DNA of 64,000 nt from Nocardioides luteus. Its GTDB lineage: Bacteria; Actinomycetota; Actinomycetes; Propionibacteriales; Nocardioidaceae. Under the pieces are notes generated by a model, which saw only the letters and a list, made by a program, of their open reading frames with translations, made no database searches and was not told where the DNA came from. Both the position numbers and the translations under genes were made by a program. This document shows, piece by piece, positions 9,401 to 18,513 of the stretch; position 1 is the first letter of the stretch, and each line of letters opens with the position of its first letter. Where the stretch lies: contig NZ_JZDQ02000011.1 of the NCBI RefSeq assembly GCF_000960475.2, forward strand, positions 62,001-126,000, given 5' to 3'.

Positions 9401-10177
9401 CGTCGTCAGCACACAGGCCGGATACGAAACCAACCGGAGCCTCGTACCCCACTCGCCACCGATTGCGTCCGCGAACTCTGCATAGTCAAGGGCTACATCG
9501 ACGGCGCCCAGGTCGATACCTTCAAAGCCCGACTTCACGTCGGACGCCGCGCCTGGATTTCCTTCGGACTTAGCATTGGAGTCCCTGAGGGTGAAGACCA
9601 CACCCGGGATCCCGGCACCTTCGGCCTCCTTCGCGCCGAGGAGATGGACATCGAGCCCAGGAGAGCCTGACGTGTCATTGGTCTTACTCTCAGCGGCCGC
9701 TCTGGCCGCTTCCTGAACCACATCAGTGGAGAAGCGAATGCTCACCGGAAGGTTGCCGGCGCGTACCAAGGCCGACTGATTCGTCTTGGCACCTTGCTGC
9801 CCTGCGAGGGAGCCCGTCGGTACAGTCGCAGTAGCCTGGCCGGATTGCGGCAACTTCGCCGTGTCACGCTCCGCTGGGGCGTGGGTGCCCTTCCTCGGCT
9901 CCCGCTCACGCTGCTTGAGCTTGACCTCGGAGTGCCCGACCTGTTTCTCAGCCTTCACGTCGGGGACATACACCCTCGTCCGCTCCGGCGGAGCCGCCTC
10001 GGCTGGAGGTGTCATCACCGCGAGCATGCTCAAGGCGGTCGACGCCACAAGTGCCGCAAGGATGCCTTGGCGCCGCGAGCCGCTTCTCGACAGCAGTTCT
10101 CGTTGGACGGTGGCGTGAAGCGACGTGGCCTTGATCGGCGGCACACCAGTGAATCGCCGAGTCGATCTCCGAGGCAA
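3488..10177 (-). CDS. Secreted RHS/YD-repeat polymorphic toxin with C-terminal YwqJ-like deaminase domain
   Basis: From TTG at 10177, preceded by AGGAGG, the protein is 2,229 residues. A longer frame back to ATG 10255 lacks such a site. A basic N-region, a hydrophobic core near residues 39-55 and AEAA near 60 form a long signal peptide. An SpvB-like segment (PPAGTGGGIAPSL) precedes many YD repeats (YDALGRP, YDADGNV). The conserved RHS core end GARLYDPTVGRFTSVDP follows. After an EPEPEPEP linker and a helical pre-toxin region, the last ~110 residues show VVGAYNARTGNTAWGVSS, CAEACAA, a MRPRGGG segment and PVCADHC. This matches the Cys-Ala-Glu plus Cys-cluster pattern of YwqJ-type deaminase toxins. 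The spacing CADHC is unusual. A coupled immunity gene follows, and composition suggests transfer. Confidence 0.85.
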   Translation of the reverse strand: MPRRSTRRFTGVPPIKATSLHATVQRELLSRSGSRRQGILAALVASTALSMLAVMTPPAEAAPPERTRVYVPDVKAEKQVGHSEVKLKQREREPRKGTHAPAERDTAKLPQSGQATATVPTGSLAGQQGAKTNQSALVRAGNLPVSIRFSTDVVQEAARAAAESKTNDTSGSPGLDVHLLGAKEAEGAGIPGVVFTLRDSNAKSEGNPGAASDVKSGFEGIDLGAVDVALDYAEFADAIGGEWGTRLRLVSYPACVLTTPTEQECRTRKDVTVKHDFAKKRLTGTVDPAEGTSRSSKSVASADQTVVLAAVAEGSGPNGDFSATSLAPSGSWSQGGSTGGFSWSYPITLPPAGTGGGIAPSLAMNYSSQAADGQNTTSNNQSSWVGQGWSLDGGFIERTYSSCSEDKSLPERRQTGDRCWTSDGEIMSLMMPGGGSATLVKDDETGVWKSEADNGLRIQRKTGADNGGYEGEYWLVTTTDGTQYTFGREKLPNTADGDSTGSAWVTPVFHPNTGDPCHNETDQMCRMVYRWNLDMVEDRLGNATVYDYAVETNHYGSRFWMEDDWADPTTRVYDRGGYLKSIRYGLRANDLSAPAPQQVAFKVAERCFPTESFDCAPEKATLANATHWADSPIDQTCDADGICDVSVPSFWSRKRLSEIETSYLDASGVRHPVDTYSLGQSFYVDTTGELVLDSIGRTAHKGSETLATPDVTFSMSTRANRVLGLHGLPAMSRARVHAIYTETGQDIAISYSGDSGQEGRAKALCAAQTIPASPEENGTECYPVKWVQDGDTEPILDYFHKYVVTSVAVRDHNGTAPGRVTTYTYRGDAAWHYDDNEVQKPKYRTWSQFRGYQSVETRTGNSDSSDWALSKTSYFRGMDGDRLPGGTTRNSSVTDSQGGSRADADFFAGQPLETTQYNGDGGEVISTTIHSPKLVATTASRAREGLDPAKARIVQPGGSKTYTPYKASDGTTAYLTSGTSTVYDGLGRATEVTSTGSGAGTTCVKTTYADNSTNWVRDKASQLTTYANTCPTEATPSPKVLRASRTYYDDSTVLGEVTDGLATKSVTATKLEGSAPDWNAGTSTTSTGYDAYGRVRTSTVSNAGAPSGNRTTTTSYTPSGTGALTKVTTTLPISTHVTERHLDPARGVALKAVAVDDLVTEGTYDPLGRLTAVWRPGQVKGTDQATETYDYRVTPDAPLSVTSKTLVDPGKGIDGTGKAGYRTRVVIYDAFGAMRQAQADGVGGGRVVTDAFTDSHGRTVKSYDHWYTTGTPAPTLITTPENNIDDWQATDYDGAGRPIEVIAYKTNSVVTSRVKTIYSGNSTTVINPEGGVSSTTFANGRGEKTELRNYKTLPTISGNQVTGGTYQRIKYTYDAMGQQLTQTTGLNNTTSTSLAAEWSNTFDLAGRVETVTSPDAGTTTNTYWPTGEVKTRTDAKNRTLYYEYDALGRPSTRKTNGTGGTLLAEWRYDDPALGIGRLASSTSYDAGAAFTKTVTGYDNAGRALGTTVTLNETGLNPSYTTNQTWTSTGLMATMTTARSTSTLGGAGGAAPEGIEFDYDPSGNPIAMRGITSIVTDVTYTPYGEATQYVFGVNDATMALTYGIDSKTRRVTSALLTGQLASPQLEKTNYSYDPAGNVTKVVNQQGNASSTTIQTTCYDYDNLRQLVDAWSSSDSCATNPTTAKSNAKVDGPQPFWTTWDYDDAGSRTTQIQHGLGTAPSTTTTYANGTSDTDTIPEHALASTSTTGATTGSSTYTYNADGAMASRTVGTGTAAKTTSFTYGPDGKIQTVAAPTGSARYVYDADGNVLLRRENDLTTLFLPGQDVVVRPSTKAVSAYRQYTFNGQTVATRTNAGAPSFFLADLNDTAQVAVNPATWAVTRRYTDPYGNVLANKNGATPGTIPGKRGFLNQPVNTTAGLSELGARLYDPTVGRFTSVDPILSSTDPAAANGYTYSGNNPITYNDASGLQYMDRSPSLTTVKTDEPEPEPEPTFEEGVKDGAGEEVMEVLDSLNPVTIAKNLFKMITDPPNMKKFFMDVVKGLLPIDKFKAAYDAYQSGDDYAFGKSIGKLAVSVSGEIAGMIFGGGAKLVSMLGKAAKAGRGSIGNTPELSEASLLKQANAVRDEKVAELAAGSARGRNENAVVVGAYNARTGNTAWGVSSKALQECAEACAARNVGGDLADIRFTVAMRPRGGGRPATPQPVCADHCEPTYGRGAFPDPATQFQSDVGGS

Positions 10178-10440
10178 CGAGTCCTCCTGCGTGGGGGATG
10201 GTGAGAGGGGCTGGCGCAACGTACCCATACCCGCATAGGTAAAGGAATAGTTCAAGGTAGCTATTGTTTTCGTCCACGCGGCGTGTTGGAGTCAGCCTTC
10301 CCTGCATTGTGCAGTTCACCGGTTCATTCTCGGGAGCCTGGCTGCTTGGTCGGGGACGTTGTTTGCTCACCTATCCGGGCGCTCCGCCACATCAAGTGGT
10401 TCGTGCGTCGGTCCGTTCACTCCCGGGAGTTCTTCCTAAC
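10178..10440. promoter_or_regulatory. Divergent promoter region between RHS toxin and secreted partner
   Basis: This 263-bp stretch separates the start of the RHS gene (TTG 10177) from that of the divergent secreted protein (GTG 10441). It is AT-richer than its surroundings around 10225-10275 and must hold the promoters of both genes. Frames extend into it in both directions (to 10255 on the minus strand and 10264 on the plus strand), but the better ribosome-binding sites lie at the inner starts. No clear operator palindrome was seen. Confidence 0.45.
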
Positions 10441-13400
10441 GTGCGTATCCCCCACCGATCACGTCGCTGCGCCATGCTCGGAGCCTCGCTCGGCATCGCC
10501 CTTCTTCCGCTGACGGTTCTGGCGCCTTCTGCAGCTCACGCGTCCCACTATTCAGGGGTCACCACCTCCCCGGCCACAAGTTCGGCTCCGCGAACGAACG
10601 AGCCCTCCGACTCATCGCTCTCCCCAGAGGCTGAAGCGGTGTTCGCCGCGAGCGAGGAGGCGGCTACCGAGGACACCCCGATCGTGATCGACGATCTCAC
10701 CACCGAGAACTCGCAAGTCAAGGCCCTACCCGATGGAACCTATGAACTCACAGCCACCCGAGTTCCCGAGCGGGTCAAGCAAGGCTCTGAATGGATAGAC
10801 ATCGACACCACACTCTCCATGGTCAACGGGGTGATCTCACCAGGCGCTGCCATCGGCGGCGTCGAGTTCTCAGCCGGCGGAGACGGTCCGATGGTCACGT
10901 TGCACGAGGACGCCGACGGACACAACACCACCGTGACCATTGACTGGGACGGAACACTCCCTGCCCCAGTTCTGGATGGATCCTCCGCGACTTACCGTTC
11001 CGTTCGCCCAGGCGTCGATCTTGTTCTGACCGCCCAGCCAGCAGGCTACTCACAAACCTTAGTTGTCTCCGATGCCGAGGCTGCTGCCGCGCTGATCGCT
11101 GACCCTGTCGACCTTGCGGCCGCGACAGATGACCTCGAGTTTGCGGCGACCGCCGAGGGCCACATCTCCGCGACCGGCGACATGGCCGAGACCGAAGGGA
11201 CCGTGTTCGACGGGGCCCCGCCCGTCTTGTGGGACTCCAACTCCGGCAGCGGCAACCCCGATTCGAGCGACCCCGTAGACATCTCGGGAGAAGTCCCTAC
11301 CGCGACCGATCCTGCGAACGGAAGGATTCTGCACGCCGAGACCGATCTCGACATCGCAACAGATGGCTCGAGCATGGATCTGGCCCTTGCGCCGCCAGCG
11401 CAAGTCCTTACCGACGAGTCGATCGTCTACCCGCTCTACCTGGATCCGCGACTCGAACGCAACCGCTTCCACTATCTCACCGTCCACTCACGCGGCTGGA
11501 ACTACTACGACGACTCCACCGAGCCCATGCGTGTCGGATTCTGTGACTGGTCGGGCTGCAATCAGGACATCCAGGGCACGGCGCGGTCCTACTTCTCCTT
11601 CGAGGCCCCTGGACTCTTCGTCGAAGGCCTCGACCCGACCATCTACGACGCGGCTGTCAAGGTGCTCCAGAAGTTCAACGCAACCGGTGCGGCACAGCCG
11701 GTCGAGCTCCATGGGGCCACCGGTTTCCTTCCCTCCACAGAGTGGCCCGGGCCGCTCGGCGGCAAACTCGAGACCATCTCTTCAGCAGCGGGCTGGGACG
11801 GAAGTTCCTCAGCCACGTTGACTTTCAACAACTCCAACGTCGTCAACTACGTCAAGAGTGCCGCCACCAACGAGGACCACAACCTCCAGTTTGCGCTCAC
11901 CCCCGAGGACCAGAACAACCGCGACCAGTGGAAGAAGTTCGGCAACAACCCCACCCTGGCCGTGCGCTACGGCTATGTTCCGACCACCCCCGCCGACCTT
12001 GCGATCTCGGGATCGACCCAATGCCCTAACCGCGAGCGATACGTCGACCTGACAACCTCAACGAAGCTCTACGCACGCTCTGACGAGCGCAGCTATCAGA
12101 ACCTCCCCCTCGAATATGACTTCGAGGTCTACCGCTGGCCCGGCACCGAGCAGCAGACTAAAGTCCGCTACAACAAGATCCGCGTCGGAGCTGACGGCAG
12201 CATTCCCTCAGGCACCCTCGCAGAGTGGGCAATGGCCGGAAGCAACTCCAACTCGACAACCTTGATCAGCCAGGACAAGTACGCCTTCCGCGCCAGATCG
12301 TACGTCCACGAAACCGCGATTGAGGAGAAGACGCCTTCAGCATGGTCGGGGCTCTATCACTTCACCGTCGACAAGACCGCGCCCATCGGCCTCGGCATCA
12401 GCAGCAGTGACTACCCCCTGAACGCGTGGGGCAAGTCCCAAGGCCAAGCCGGCACCTTCAGCCTCGTCACCGACGACTCAACCGCCCAAGACACCGCCGG
12501 GTTCACCTACGCGATCGACACCGCTACGCCGCCCGACCCGAGCAACATCGTGTGCGACTACAGCACCGCCGCACCAGGGGCCTCTTCCGGCTATCTGACG
12601 GCGAACAGCGCCGGCGACGCGACCCTCACCATCCCAGCAAACGACCTCGCTCCGGGCTATCACGAGGTCACCGTCGGCGCGTTCGACCACGCTCACAATG
12701 TCACCGCGACCTTCAAGACCTACGGCTTCTTCGTGTCCCCCACATACGCCGACGCGGATGGCGAACCGATCAGCAACACCGTCTACGACTTCAGCGCCTC
12801 CAGCACATCCAAGCTCGGCCTCGTAGACGCCACCGCGGCCGCGGCAAGCACTGGAGACGATCTCCACCGCGACGCGGCCTGCTACAGCGACGACACCTAC
12901 GGGATCAGCTCTGGCGGGAAGTTCCACCGCATCGTCGCCACCCGCGGCGATCTCACCGCGCCGGTACGCAGCACCTACAAATTCACCGTCCCGACGAACT
13001 ATCCCGACTTCTACTACTCCCTCGGCGTCGCCATGCTCAAGGGCAACCACCTCGGAAAGGTCAGGTTCGCTCTCGCCGAACAGCCCAATACCGCACCCGA
13101 CGGAACACCGATCAAGACCGAACTCGATCCGATCACGTTCCGCACCACCAACGGCGGCGATCCCCTCGTCGTCGACACCTATGCCACCTCGAACACCAAC
13201 CATTACGTGCCTCTCAGCGACTACCTTCCCGACGCACAGGGCGTACGCCTCAAGGCAGGCCACAGCTACCTCCTGACCGTCGAGATCGTCGGCACCAGCG
13301 CCCCCACCTACACCTACACGAGCGGCCCATGCTCAGGCATCGAGGACAACGGCTACACCCTGATGCTCGACTACCTGAACCTCTCACCCATCCGACAAGG

Positions 13401-14178
13401 CACCTACGCCAGCCTCGGCGACATGTTCAACAACACCGCGGTCGGCACGACCACCGCGACCAACTTCGACCTGATCACGCCAACCAGCACCGCGCCGGAC
13501 ACCTCCCTCGCCGCCGCAGCCCTGCCAAACGGGTTCACCCCGCCCTCAGCAACGGCCAGTACGTTCACCACTCCTGGCGGACTCAGATTCAACATCCCCG
13601 CCAAGAAGTCCAGCACCAAGTACACCGGCCGAAGCTACGACAACGTCATCGCCAACGGGCAAACGCTCACCTACCCCGACGACCCAGCCGTCACCGGTGA
13701 CGAAACCACCGGTGACGTGTACCTCCTCGCCACCTCCACCTGCCAACCCATCGACCCCACATCCTCACGCGCACTCACGATCAAGGTGATGTACGGCGAC
13801 ACAGATCCCGTCGAAGGCGGCGCACCGGAGGAAACGCCCTCCGACCACTTCCTCAAATCGCCCATCCCTGCTTGGGACGGAACTCCGGCCCAGCCAGACA
13901 CAACAGCACCCGACGACGAGGCCCTCACTGACCGACAAAAGGTCCGTGTTGTTGAAACACTCGCCATGACGCAATCCCTGTCCGGATCAAGCCAGGTAAC
14001 CGGCAACAGATACCTCTACGTACTCAAAGCCCCTGCCGAGGAGACACACGCCAACTCCCCCATCACCTCCATCACCCTTCCCCGGGTGGGCAGCACCTTC
14101 ACGTCAAAGAGCTGCGCTGAGTCCGGAGCCCAGGCGCTGCATGTCTTCGCGGTTTCGACTACCTCACAGCAGCCGTAA
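10441..14178 (+). CDS. Large secreted RHS-associated surface protein
   Basis: GTG at 10441 follows GGGAG at 11 nt and gives 1,245 residues. A signal peptide is clear: basic RIPHRSRR, a hydrophobic stretch from MLGASLG, cleavage near AAHAS. The N-terminal ~250 residues (around ALPDGTYELTATRVPERVK and SVRPGVDLVLTAQPAGY) resemble the N-termini of large secreted actinobacterial LamG/DNRLRE/RHS proteins. The rest is Thr/Asp/Ser-rich, apparently beta-sandwich, including a WNYYDDSTEPMRVGFCDWSGC segment and several Cys. There is no LPXTG anchor or C-terminal membrane helix. It diverges from the RHS toxin and shares its lower GC. It may aid display or delivery of the toxin, but that is inference from position. 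Confidence 0.65.
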   Translation: MRIPHRSRRCAMLGASLGIALLPLTVLAPSAAHASHYSGVTTSPATSSAPRTNEPSDSSLSPEAEAVFAASEEAATEDTPIVIDDLTTENSQVKALPDGTYELTATRVPERVKQGSEWIDIDTTLSMVNGVISPGAAIGGVEFSAGGDGPMVTLHEDADGHNTTVTIDWDGTLPAPVLDGSSATYRSVRPGVDLVLTAQPAGYSQTLVVSDAEAAAALIADPVDLAAATDDLEFAATAEGHISATGDMAETEGTVFDGAPPVLWDSNSGSGNPDSSDPVDISGEVPTATDPANGRILHAETDLDIATDGSSMDLALAPPAQVLTDESIVYPLYLDPRLERNRFHYLTVHSRGWNYYDDSTEPMRVGFCDWSGCNQDIQGTARSYFSFEAPGLFVEGLDPTIYDAAVKVLQKFNATGAAQPVELHGATGFLPSTEWPGPLGGKLETISSAAGWDGSSSATLTFNNSNVVNYVKSAATNEDHNLQFALTPEDQNNRDQWKKFGNNPTLAVRYGYVPTTPADLAISGSTQCPNRERYVDLTTSTKLYARSDERSYQNLPLEYDFEVYRWPGTEQQTKVRYNKIRVGADGSIPSGTLAEWAMAGSNSNSTTLISQDKYAFRARSYVHETAIEEKTPSAWSGLYHFTVDKTAPIGLGISSSDYPLNAWGKSQGQAGTFSLVTDDSTAQDTAGFTYAIDTATPPDPSNIVCDYSTAAPGASSGYLTANSAGDATLTIPANDLAPGYHEVTVGAFDHAHNVTATFKTYGFFVSPTYADADGEPISNTVYDFSASSTSKLGLVDATAAAASTGDDLHRDAACYSDDTYGISSGGKFHRIVATRGDLTAPVRSTYKFTVPTNYPDFYYSLGVAMLKGNHLGKVRFALAEQPNTAPDGTPIKTELDPITFRTTNGGDPLVVDTYATSNTNHYVPLSDYLPDAQGVRLKAGHSYLLTVEIVGTSAPTYTYTSGPCSGIEDNGYTLMLDYLNLSPIRQGTYASLGDMFNNTAVGTTTATNFDLITPTSTAPDTSLAAAALPNGFTPPSATASTFTTPGGLRFNIPAKKSSTKYTGRSYDNVIANGQTLTYPDDPAVTGDETTGDVYLLATSTCQPIDPTSSRALTIKVMYGDTDPVEGGAPEETPSDHFLKSPIPAWDGTPAQPDTTAPDDEALTDRQKVRVVETLAMTQSLSGSSQVTGNRYLYVLKAPAEETHANSPITSITLPRVGSTFTSKSCAESGAQALHVFAVSTTSQQP

Positions 14179-14197
14179 CTGACCTGCTGGGTCCATC

Positions 14198-14229
14198 GCT
14201 GGCCGTCGCCTACCCAGGCGACGGCCAGC
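14198..14229. terminator. Bidirectional hairpin terminator
   Basis: Arms 14198-14210 and 14217-14229 pair over 13 bp with a 6-nt loop. The hairpin lies 20 bp after the stop of the secreted RHS partner and faces the convergent carboxylase operon. Further weak inverted repeats (14348-14355 with 14369-14376) lie in the remaining intergenic sequence, which otherwise holds nothing recognisable. Confidence 0.7.
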
Positions 14230-14397
14230 CCCATTTCAGGCACCGTTGGCCCCCTGACAAACGCCAGAACCTATGGCCAACAGATTTTCAACCACCTGGA
14301 ACCTGGCCTTCGCAGGACGGGGCACATGCTCGCCGAATATCAACGGACCTAATGGGCGGCGGAGGTGGCCATTAGGAGTTGGATCCCGGCTTCCGGA

Positions 14398-16116
14398 CTA
14401 CTCGATCTTCCCGAGCACGTCCCCGATCGCAACGGTGCCACCCACATCGGTGCCACGGGCGAGCACGCCCGCACGGTGCGCGGCGACGCGGGTCTCCATC
14501 TTCATGGCGTCGATGACCGCGACGTCCTGGCCCTCGGAGACCTTCTCGCCGTCGGCGACGAGCCAGTCGACGAGTACGCCGGGGACGGGAGCCTCGAGCA
14601 CGGCAGGATCGGCCGCCGCCGGCCCGGCCTCGGCCGGGTCCGCCCCGCCCGCCGCGAGCCCCCGCAGGAGCTCGTCGGGGAGGCCGAGCATCACCCGGCG
14701 ACCGTCGATCTCGACCGGAATCCGCCGCAGCGGCACGGCCGGCGAGGGCTCGGGGCGTCGCTGCGCCTCGAGCCGCGGCATCAGCGTGGTCTCGATCCAC
14801 TGCGTGTGCACGGCGAACCCGTCGGTCGAGAACGCCGGGTCGTCGAGGAGGACGCGGGCGAAGGGGACGACGGTCGCCACCCCCTCCACGTCGAGCTCGC
14901 GGAGCGCGCGGCGGGCGCGTACGACGGCCCTGTCGCGGTCAGGGGCGTGCACGATCAGCTTGGCGATGAGCGAGTCGAAGGCGCCCTGGACGGTGTCGCC
15001 GGCCTCGATCCCCGCGTCCCAGCGGACGCCGGGCCCGGCGGGAACCCGCAGTCCCGTCACGACGCCCGGGCTCGGCAGGAAGCCGCGTCCCGGGTCCTCG
15101 GCGTTGATCCGCAGCTCGATCGCATGCCCGGAGGGCTCCGGCGTGGACGAGAAGGAGATCCCCTCACCGGCGGCGATCCGGAGCTGTTCGGCGACCAGGT
15201 CGACCCCGGTGACCGCCTCGGTGATCGGGTGCTCGACCTGCAGCCGGGTGTTCACCTCGAGGAACGAGATCACCCCGTCGGCCCCCATCAGGAACTCGAC
15301 GGTCCCGGCGCCGCGGTAGGAGACCGCCGCGCAGATGTCGCGGGCGGCCTCGTGGATGCGGCTGCGCTGCTCGTCGGTCAGCCCGGGCGCGGGCGCCTCC
15401 TCGACGAGCTTCTGGTTGCGCCGCTGCAGCGAGCAGTCGCGGTCACCGACCACCACGACATGACCGGTGCCGTCGCCGAGCACCTGCACCTCGATGTGTC
15501 GCGGACGCTCCAGGAACCGCTCGACGAAGCACTCGCCCCGGCCGAACGCGGCCAGCGCCTCACGCGAGGCGGAGTCGAAGGCATCGGCGACGTCGTCGAG
15601 CTCGCGGGCCACCTTCAGCCCGCGCCCGCCGCCACCGAAGGCGGCCTTGATCGCGATCGGGAGCCCGTGCTCGCGCGCGAATGCGACGGCCTCGTCGGCG
15701 GACTCCAGCGGCCGGTCGGTGCCCGCCACCAGCGGCGCGCCGACGCTCTGCGCGATCCGGCGGGCGGTGATCTTGTCGCCGAGCTTGTCGATGCTCTCCG
15801 GACTCGGGCCGATCCAGGTCAGCCCGGCAGCCTCGACGGCGCGCGCGAACTCGGCGCTCTCCGAGAGGAACCCGTAGCCCGGATGCACCGCGTCGGCGCC
15901 GGAGGCCTGCGCCGCGGCCATCAGCCACTCGATGCTGAGATAGGAGTCGGCGGCGGTGGAGCCGCCCAGGACGTACGCCTCGTCGGCGAGCCGCACGTGC
16001 AGCGCGTCGGCGTCCTGGTCGGCGTAGACGGCGACCGACACGAGGCCGGCCTCGGCGACCGCCCGCACGACGCGGACGGCGATCTCTCCCCTGTTGGCGA
16101 TGAGCACCCTGCGCAT
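14398..16116 (-). CDS. Biotin carboxylase-biotin carboxyl carrier fusion of a PxpB/PxpC-linked carboxylase
   Basis: The 572-residue protein starts at ATG 16116 ([16 protein letters not shown]) after GAGGAG, 1 nt past the stop of the PxpBC gene. Residues 1-450 are a full biotin carboxylase: ATP-grasp Gly-rich loop [12 protein letters not shown], metal-binding [12 protein letters not shown] and the C-terminal carboxylase region. The last ~75 residues are a biotinyl domain with the target lysine in AMKMET. Fusions of this size also occur in acyl-CoA carboxylase alpha subunits. Here the partner is an AHS1-AHS2 (KipI-KipA) protein rather than a crotonase-fold carboxyltransferase. The likely role is ATP- and biotin-dependent carboxylation linked to 5-oxoproline or a similar lactam or amide. 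Confidence 0.85.
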   Translation of the reverse strand: MRRVLIANRGEIAVRVVRAVAEAGLVSVAVYADQDADALHVRLADEAYVLGGSTAADSYLSIEWLMAAAQASGADAVHPGYGFLSESAEFARAVEAAGLTWIGPSPESIDKLGDKITARRIAQSVGAPLVAGTDRPLESADEAVAFAREHGLPIAIKAAFGGGGRGLKVARELDDVADAFDSASREALAAFGRGECFVERFLERPRHIEVQVLGDGTGHVVVVGDRDCSLQRRNQKLVEEAPAPGLTDEQRSRIHEAARDICAAVSYRGAGTVEFLMGADGVISFLEVNTRLQVEHPITEAVTGVDLVAEQLRIAAGEGISFSSTPEPSGHAIELRINAEDPGRGFLPSPGVVTGLRVPAGPGVRWDAGIEAGDTVQGAFDSLIAKLIVHAPDRDRAVVRARRALRELDVEGVATVVPFARVLLDDPAFSTDGFAVHTQWIETTLMPRLEAQRRPEPSPAVPLRRIPVEIDGRRVMLGLPDELLRGLAAGGADPAEAGPAAADPAVLEAPVPGVLVDWLVADGEKVSEGQDVAVIDAMKMETRVAAHRAGVLARGTDVGGTVAIGDVLGKIE

Positions 16117-16117
16117 G

Positions 16118-17722
16118 TCAGTCTCCTCGGATCTCGGCCGCCGGCGCCTCGAGCGCGACGGGTCGGAAGCGGATGCGGACCCCGGGCGGCAGCTGCCCGG
16201 CCAGGTCCAGGTCGCGGTCGATGACCGCACCGATGATCGGATAGCCCCCGGTGAGCGGGTGATCCGGAAGGAACAGCACGGGCTGTCCGTCGGGCGGCAC
16301 CTGGATCGCACCGGTCACCGCCCCTTCGCTCGGCAGCTCGCCGGCGATGTCGCGCTCGAGCGGGACGGCGCCTTCGAGACGTACGCCGACCCGGTCGGAG
16401 CGCGGCGTGACGGTCCACTCCTGCTCGACCAGGGTGCGTACGCCGGCCGGGGTGAACCAGTCCTCGCGCGGGCCGAGCACGATGCGCAGCTCGACCGTGT
16501 CACCGGGAGCGGGCAACGGGTCGGCGGGCGCCGGGTGGGGGTCGACCGCATGCGGCGCGGCGGCGGGACCGTGCAGCGGCACCACGTCGCCGGTACGCAG
16601 CGGCCGGCCGCCGAGGTCGCCGGGGCCGAGACCCGCGAGCGTGTCGCTGGAGACGCTCCCGAGCGCCGGCTCCAGATCCAGGCCGCCGCGCACCGCGATC
16701 ACGGCACGCAGGCCGGCGGTGACCGCGCCGAGACGCAGCTCCTCGCCGTCCTCGAGCGCGGTGGCGGCGCCGTGCTCGACGGGGAGCGGCGGACCGTCGC
16801 TGCGTACGACCGTCGTCTCGGCAGCCGCGCCCGCGACCGCCACGACCGCGGGGCCGGTGAAGCGCAGGACCGCGCCGCCACCGGCGAGCTCGAAGCCGGC
16901 CGCGCCGGGGGCGTTGCCCACCGCGCGGTTCGCGGCCCGCAGGGCACGGCGGTCGGCCGTACCCGACGCCGAGACGCCGAGCGCGGCATGGCCGGGGCGG
17001 CCGAGGTCCTCGAGCACCAGCTGGAGGCCCGGGCGTACGACCTCGACCGCGAAGGGGTGTTCCACGGCATCGGCCGCCGGCGAGGCCTCGGTCACGGAGA
17101 CCGACTCACGCTCGAGCCGCTCGAACCGCACGGTCATCCCGGGCGCGAGCAGCGCGGGCGGATCCCGGTGCAGGTCCCACATCGGTGCGTCCGTACGCCC
17201 GATCAGCTGCCAGCCGCCGGGGCTCTCCCGCGGGTAGACGCCGGAGAACGTCCCGGCGAGCCCGACCGAGCCGGCCGGGATCCGGGTGCGCGGCGAGGAG
17301 CGCCGCGGTACGTCGAAGATCGGGTCGTCGCCGACCAGATAGCCGAAGCCGGGTGCGTAGCCGGTGAAGGCCACCCGCCAGGTCGCGGCCGCGTGGCGTG
17401 CGGCGACCTGCTCGGTGCTGATGCCGAGCAGGTCGGCGACCTCGTCGAGGTCCTGCCCGTCGTAGCGCACGCCGATCGTCACCGAACCCGATGCCGGAAG
17501 ACTGCCGTGGACGGCCTCGACGCGGGTCAGCTCCTTGGCGAGGGTCACCTCGTCCACCAGCGTCGGGTCGAACCGGACGAGCACCGTCCGGGCGGCCGGC
17601 ACCAGCTCGACGACGCCGGTCGGAGGCTCGGCCGCGAGCGCCGCGTGCAGCCGCATCGCGCCCTCGAGATCGTCCTCCTCGACCAGCAGCGCCTGGTCCG
17701 ATGCGATGAGCACGTGCCTCAC
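16118..17722 (-). CDS. Fused 5-oxoprolinase/urea-carboxylase-like subunits PxpB-PxpC (AHS1-AHS2)
   Basis: GTG at 17722 overlaps the TGA of the upstream DUF1445 gene (GTGA) and follows CGGAG at about 8 nt. The 534 residues contain AHS1/KipI/PxpB in about 1-205 ([32 protein letters not shown]) and AHS2/KipA/PxpC after that ([25 protein letters not shown]). In B. subtilis these are separate genes. Fusions are common and the same pair forms the carboxyltransferase part of urea carboxylase. Neighbours PxpA and a biotin carboxylase-BCCP suggest that all parts of a biotin-linked amide or lactam carboxylase are encoded here. Confidence 0.87.
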   Translation of the reverse strand: MRHVLIASDQALLVEEDDLEGAMRLHAALAAEPPTGVVELVPAARTVLVRFDPTLVDEVTLAKELTRVEAVHGSLPASGSVTIGVRYDGQDLDEVADLLGISTEQVAARHAAATWRVAFTGYAPGFGYLVGDDPIFDVPRRSSPRTRIPAGSVGLAGTFSGVYPRESPGGWQLIGRTDAPMWDLHRDPPALLAPGMTVRFERLERESVSVTEASPAADAVEHPFAVEVVRPGLQLVLEDLGRPGHAALGVSASGTADRRALRAANRAVGNAPGAAGFELAGGGAVLRFTGPAVVAVAGAAAETTVVRSDGPPLPVEHGAATALEDGEELRLGAVTAGLRAVIAVRGGLDLEPALGSVSSDTLAGLGPGDLGGRPLRTGDVVPLHGPAAAPHAVDPHPAPADPLPAPGDTVELRIVLGPREDWFTPAGVRTLVEQEWTVTPRSDRVGVRLEGAVPLERDIAGELPSEGAVTGAIQVPPDGQPVLFLPDHPLTGGYPIIGAVIDRDLDLAGQLPPGVRIRFRPVALEAPAAEIRGD

Positions 17723-18513
17723 GCCAGATACTCCGAATCCCGTACGTCGGTGATGAACATGTGGCCGGGCGCGTGGGTGAGCGCGAACGGCGGACGCGAG
17801 TCCATGATCGCGGCCTGGGGCGTGACGCCGCAGGCCCAGAACACCGGCACCTCGCCCTCGCGCACCTCGGGCGGGTCCCCGAACTCGGGAGCGGCCAGGT
17901 CGGCGATGCCGAGGGAGGCCGGGTCGCCGACGTGCACGGGCGCACCGTGCACCGCCGGATAGCGCCCGGAGATGCGTACGGCATCGGCGACCCGGTCGGC
18001 GGGGATCGGGCGCATCGAGACCACCATGTCGCCGCGCAGGCGCCCGGCGGGCGCGCACGCGCGCGAGGTGCGGTACATCGGCACGTTGCGGCCGAGCTCC
18101 TGGTGACGGATCGGGATCCCGGCGTCGGTCAGGCCCGCCTCGAACGTGAAGCTGCAGCCGATCAGGAAGGAGACCAGGTCGGGGTGCTCCTCCCACGCGG
18201 CACTGGCGTCCGTGACCTCCTCGGTCAGCTGGCCCTCCCGCCAGATCCGGTACGCCGGGAGGTCGGTGCGCAGGTCGGAGCCGGGTGCCAGGGCGGACTC
18301 GTAGGCACCAGGATCGAGGACCTCGAGCACCGGGCACGGCTTCGGGTTGCGCTGCGCGAAGAGCAGCACCTCGAAGGCCCAGTCGGCCGGCACCGAGATC
18401 AGGTTCGCCTGCACCAGGCCGTGGGCGACGCCGCTCGTCGGGGCGACCTCGCCCGCCCGGTAGGACGCCCGCGCCGCGCGGGCCTCCTTCAGCTGGGTGG
18501 CGCTCGCGGTCAT
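17719..18513 (-). CDS. DUF1445 / YcsI-type putative hydro-lyase (D-glutamate cyclase-like)
   Basis: The 264-residue protein starts at ATG 18513, overlapping the PxpA stop by ATGA, and ends in a GTGA overlap with the PxpBC gene. It has the usual family length and conserved segments: [43 protein letters not shown] and [10 protein letters not shown]. Members usually sit beside ycsF/kipI/kipA as in B. subtilis ycsFGI. A related eukaryotic domain is D-glutamate cyclase, which makes 5-oxo-D-proline, so a role in feeding or salvaging 5-oxoproline is plausible. The activity of bacterial stand-alone members is not settled. Confidence 0.85.
   Translation of the reverse strand: MTASATQLKEARAARASYRAGEVAPTSGVAHGLVQANLISVPADWAFEVLLFAQRNPKPCPVLEVLDPGAYESALAPGSDLRTDLPAYRIWREGQLTEEVTDASAAWEEHPDLVSFLIGCSFTFEAGLTDAGIPIRHQELGRNVPMYRTSRACAPAGRLRGDMVVSMRPIPADRVADAVRISGRYPAVHGAPVHVGDPASLGIADLAAPEFGDPPEVREGEVPVFWACGVTPQAAIMDSRPPFALTHAPGHMFITDVRDSEYLA

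Noticed and set aside
3488..10177. Hint/intein autoprocessing domain before the toxin tip
   Set aside because: No splice-type Cys/His motifs were seen between the RHS core end and the deaminase-like segment.
14230..14397. Attachment site or tRNA marking the island border
   Set aside because: Only short inverted repeats are present. No tRNA, integrase or direct repeat matching the other border was found.
14398..16116. Acetyl-/propionyl-CoA carboxylase alpha subunit
   Set aside because: Domain content fits, but it overlaps closely with PxpBC and no crotonase-type beta subunit is nearby, so a lactam or amide carboxylase role is preferred.
14398..17722. Complete urea amidolyase
   Set aside because: No allophanate hydrolase amidase domain (Ser-cisSer-Lys) is encoded nearby, and PxpA is present instead.
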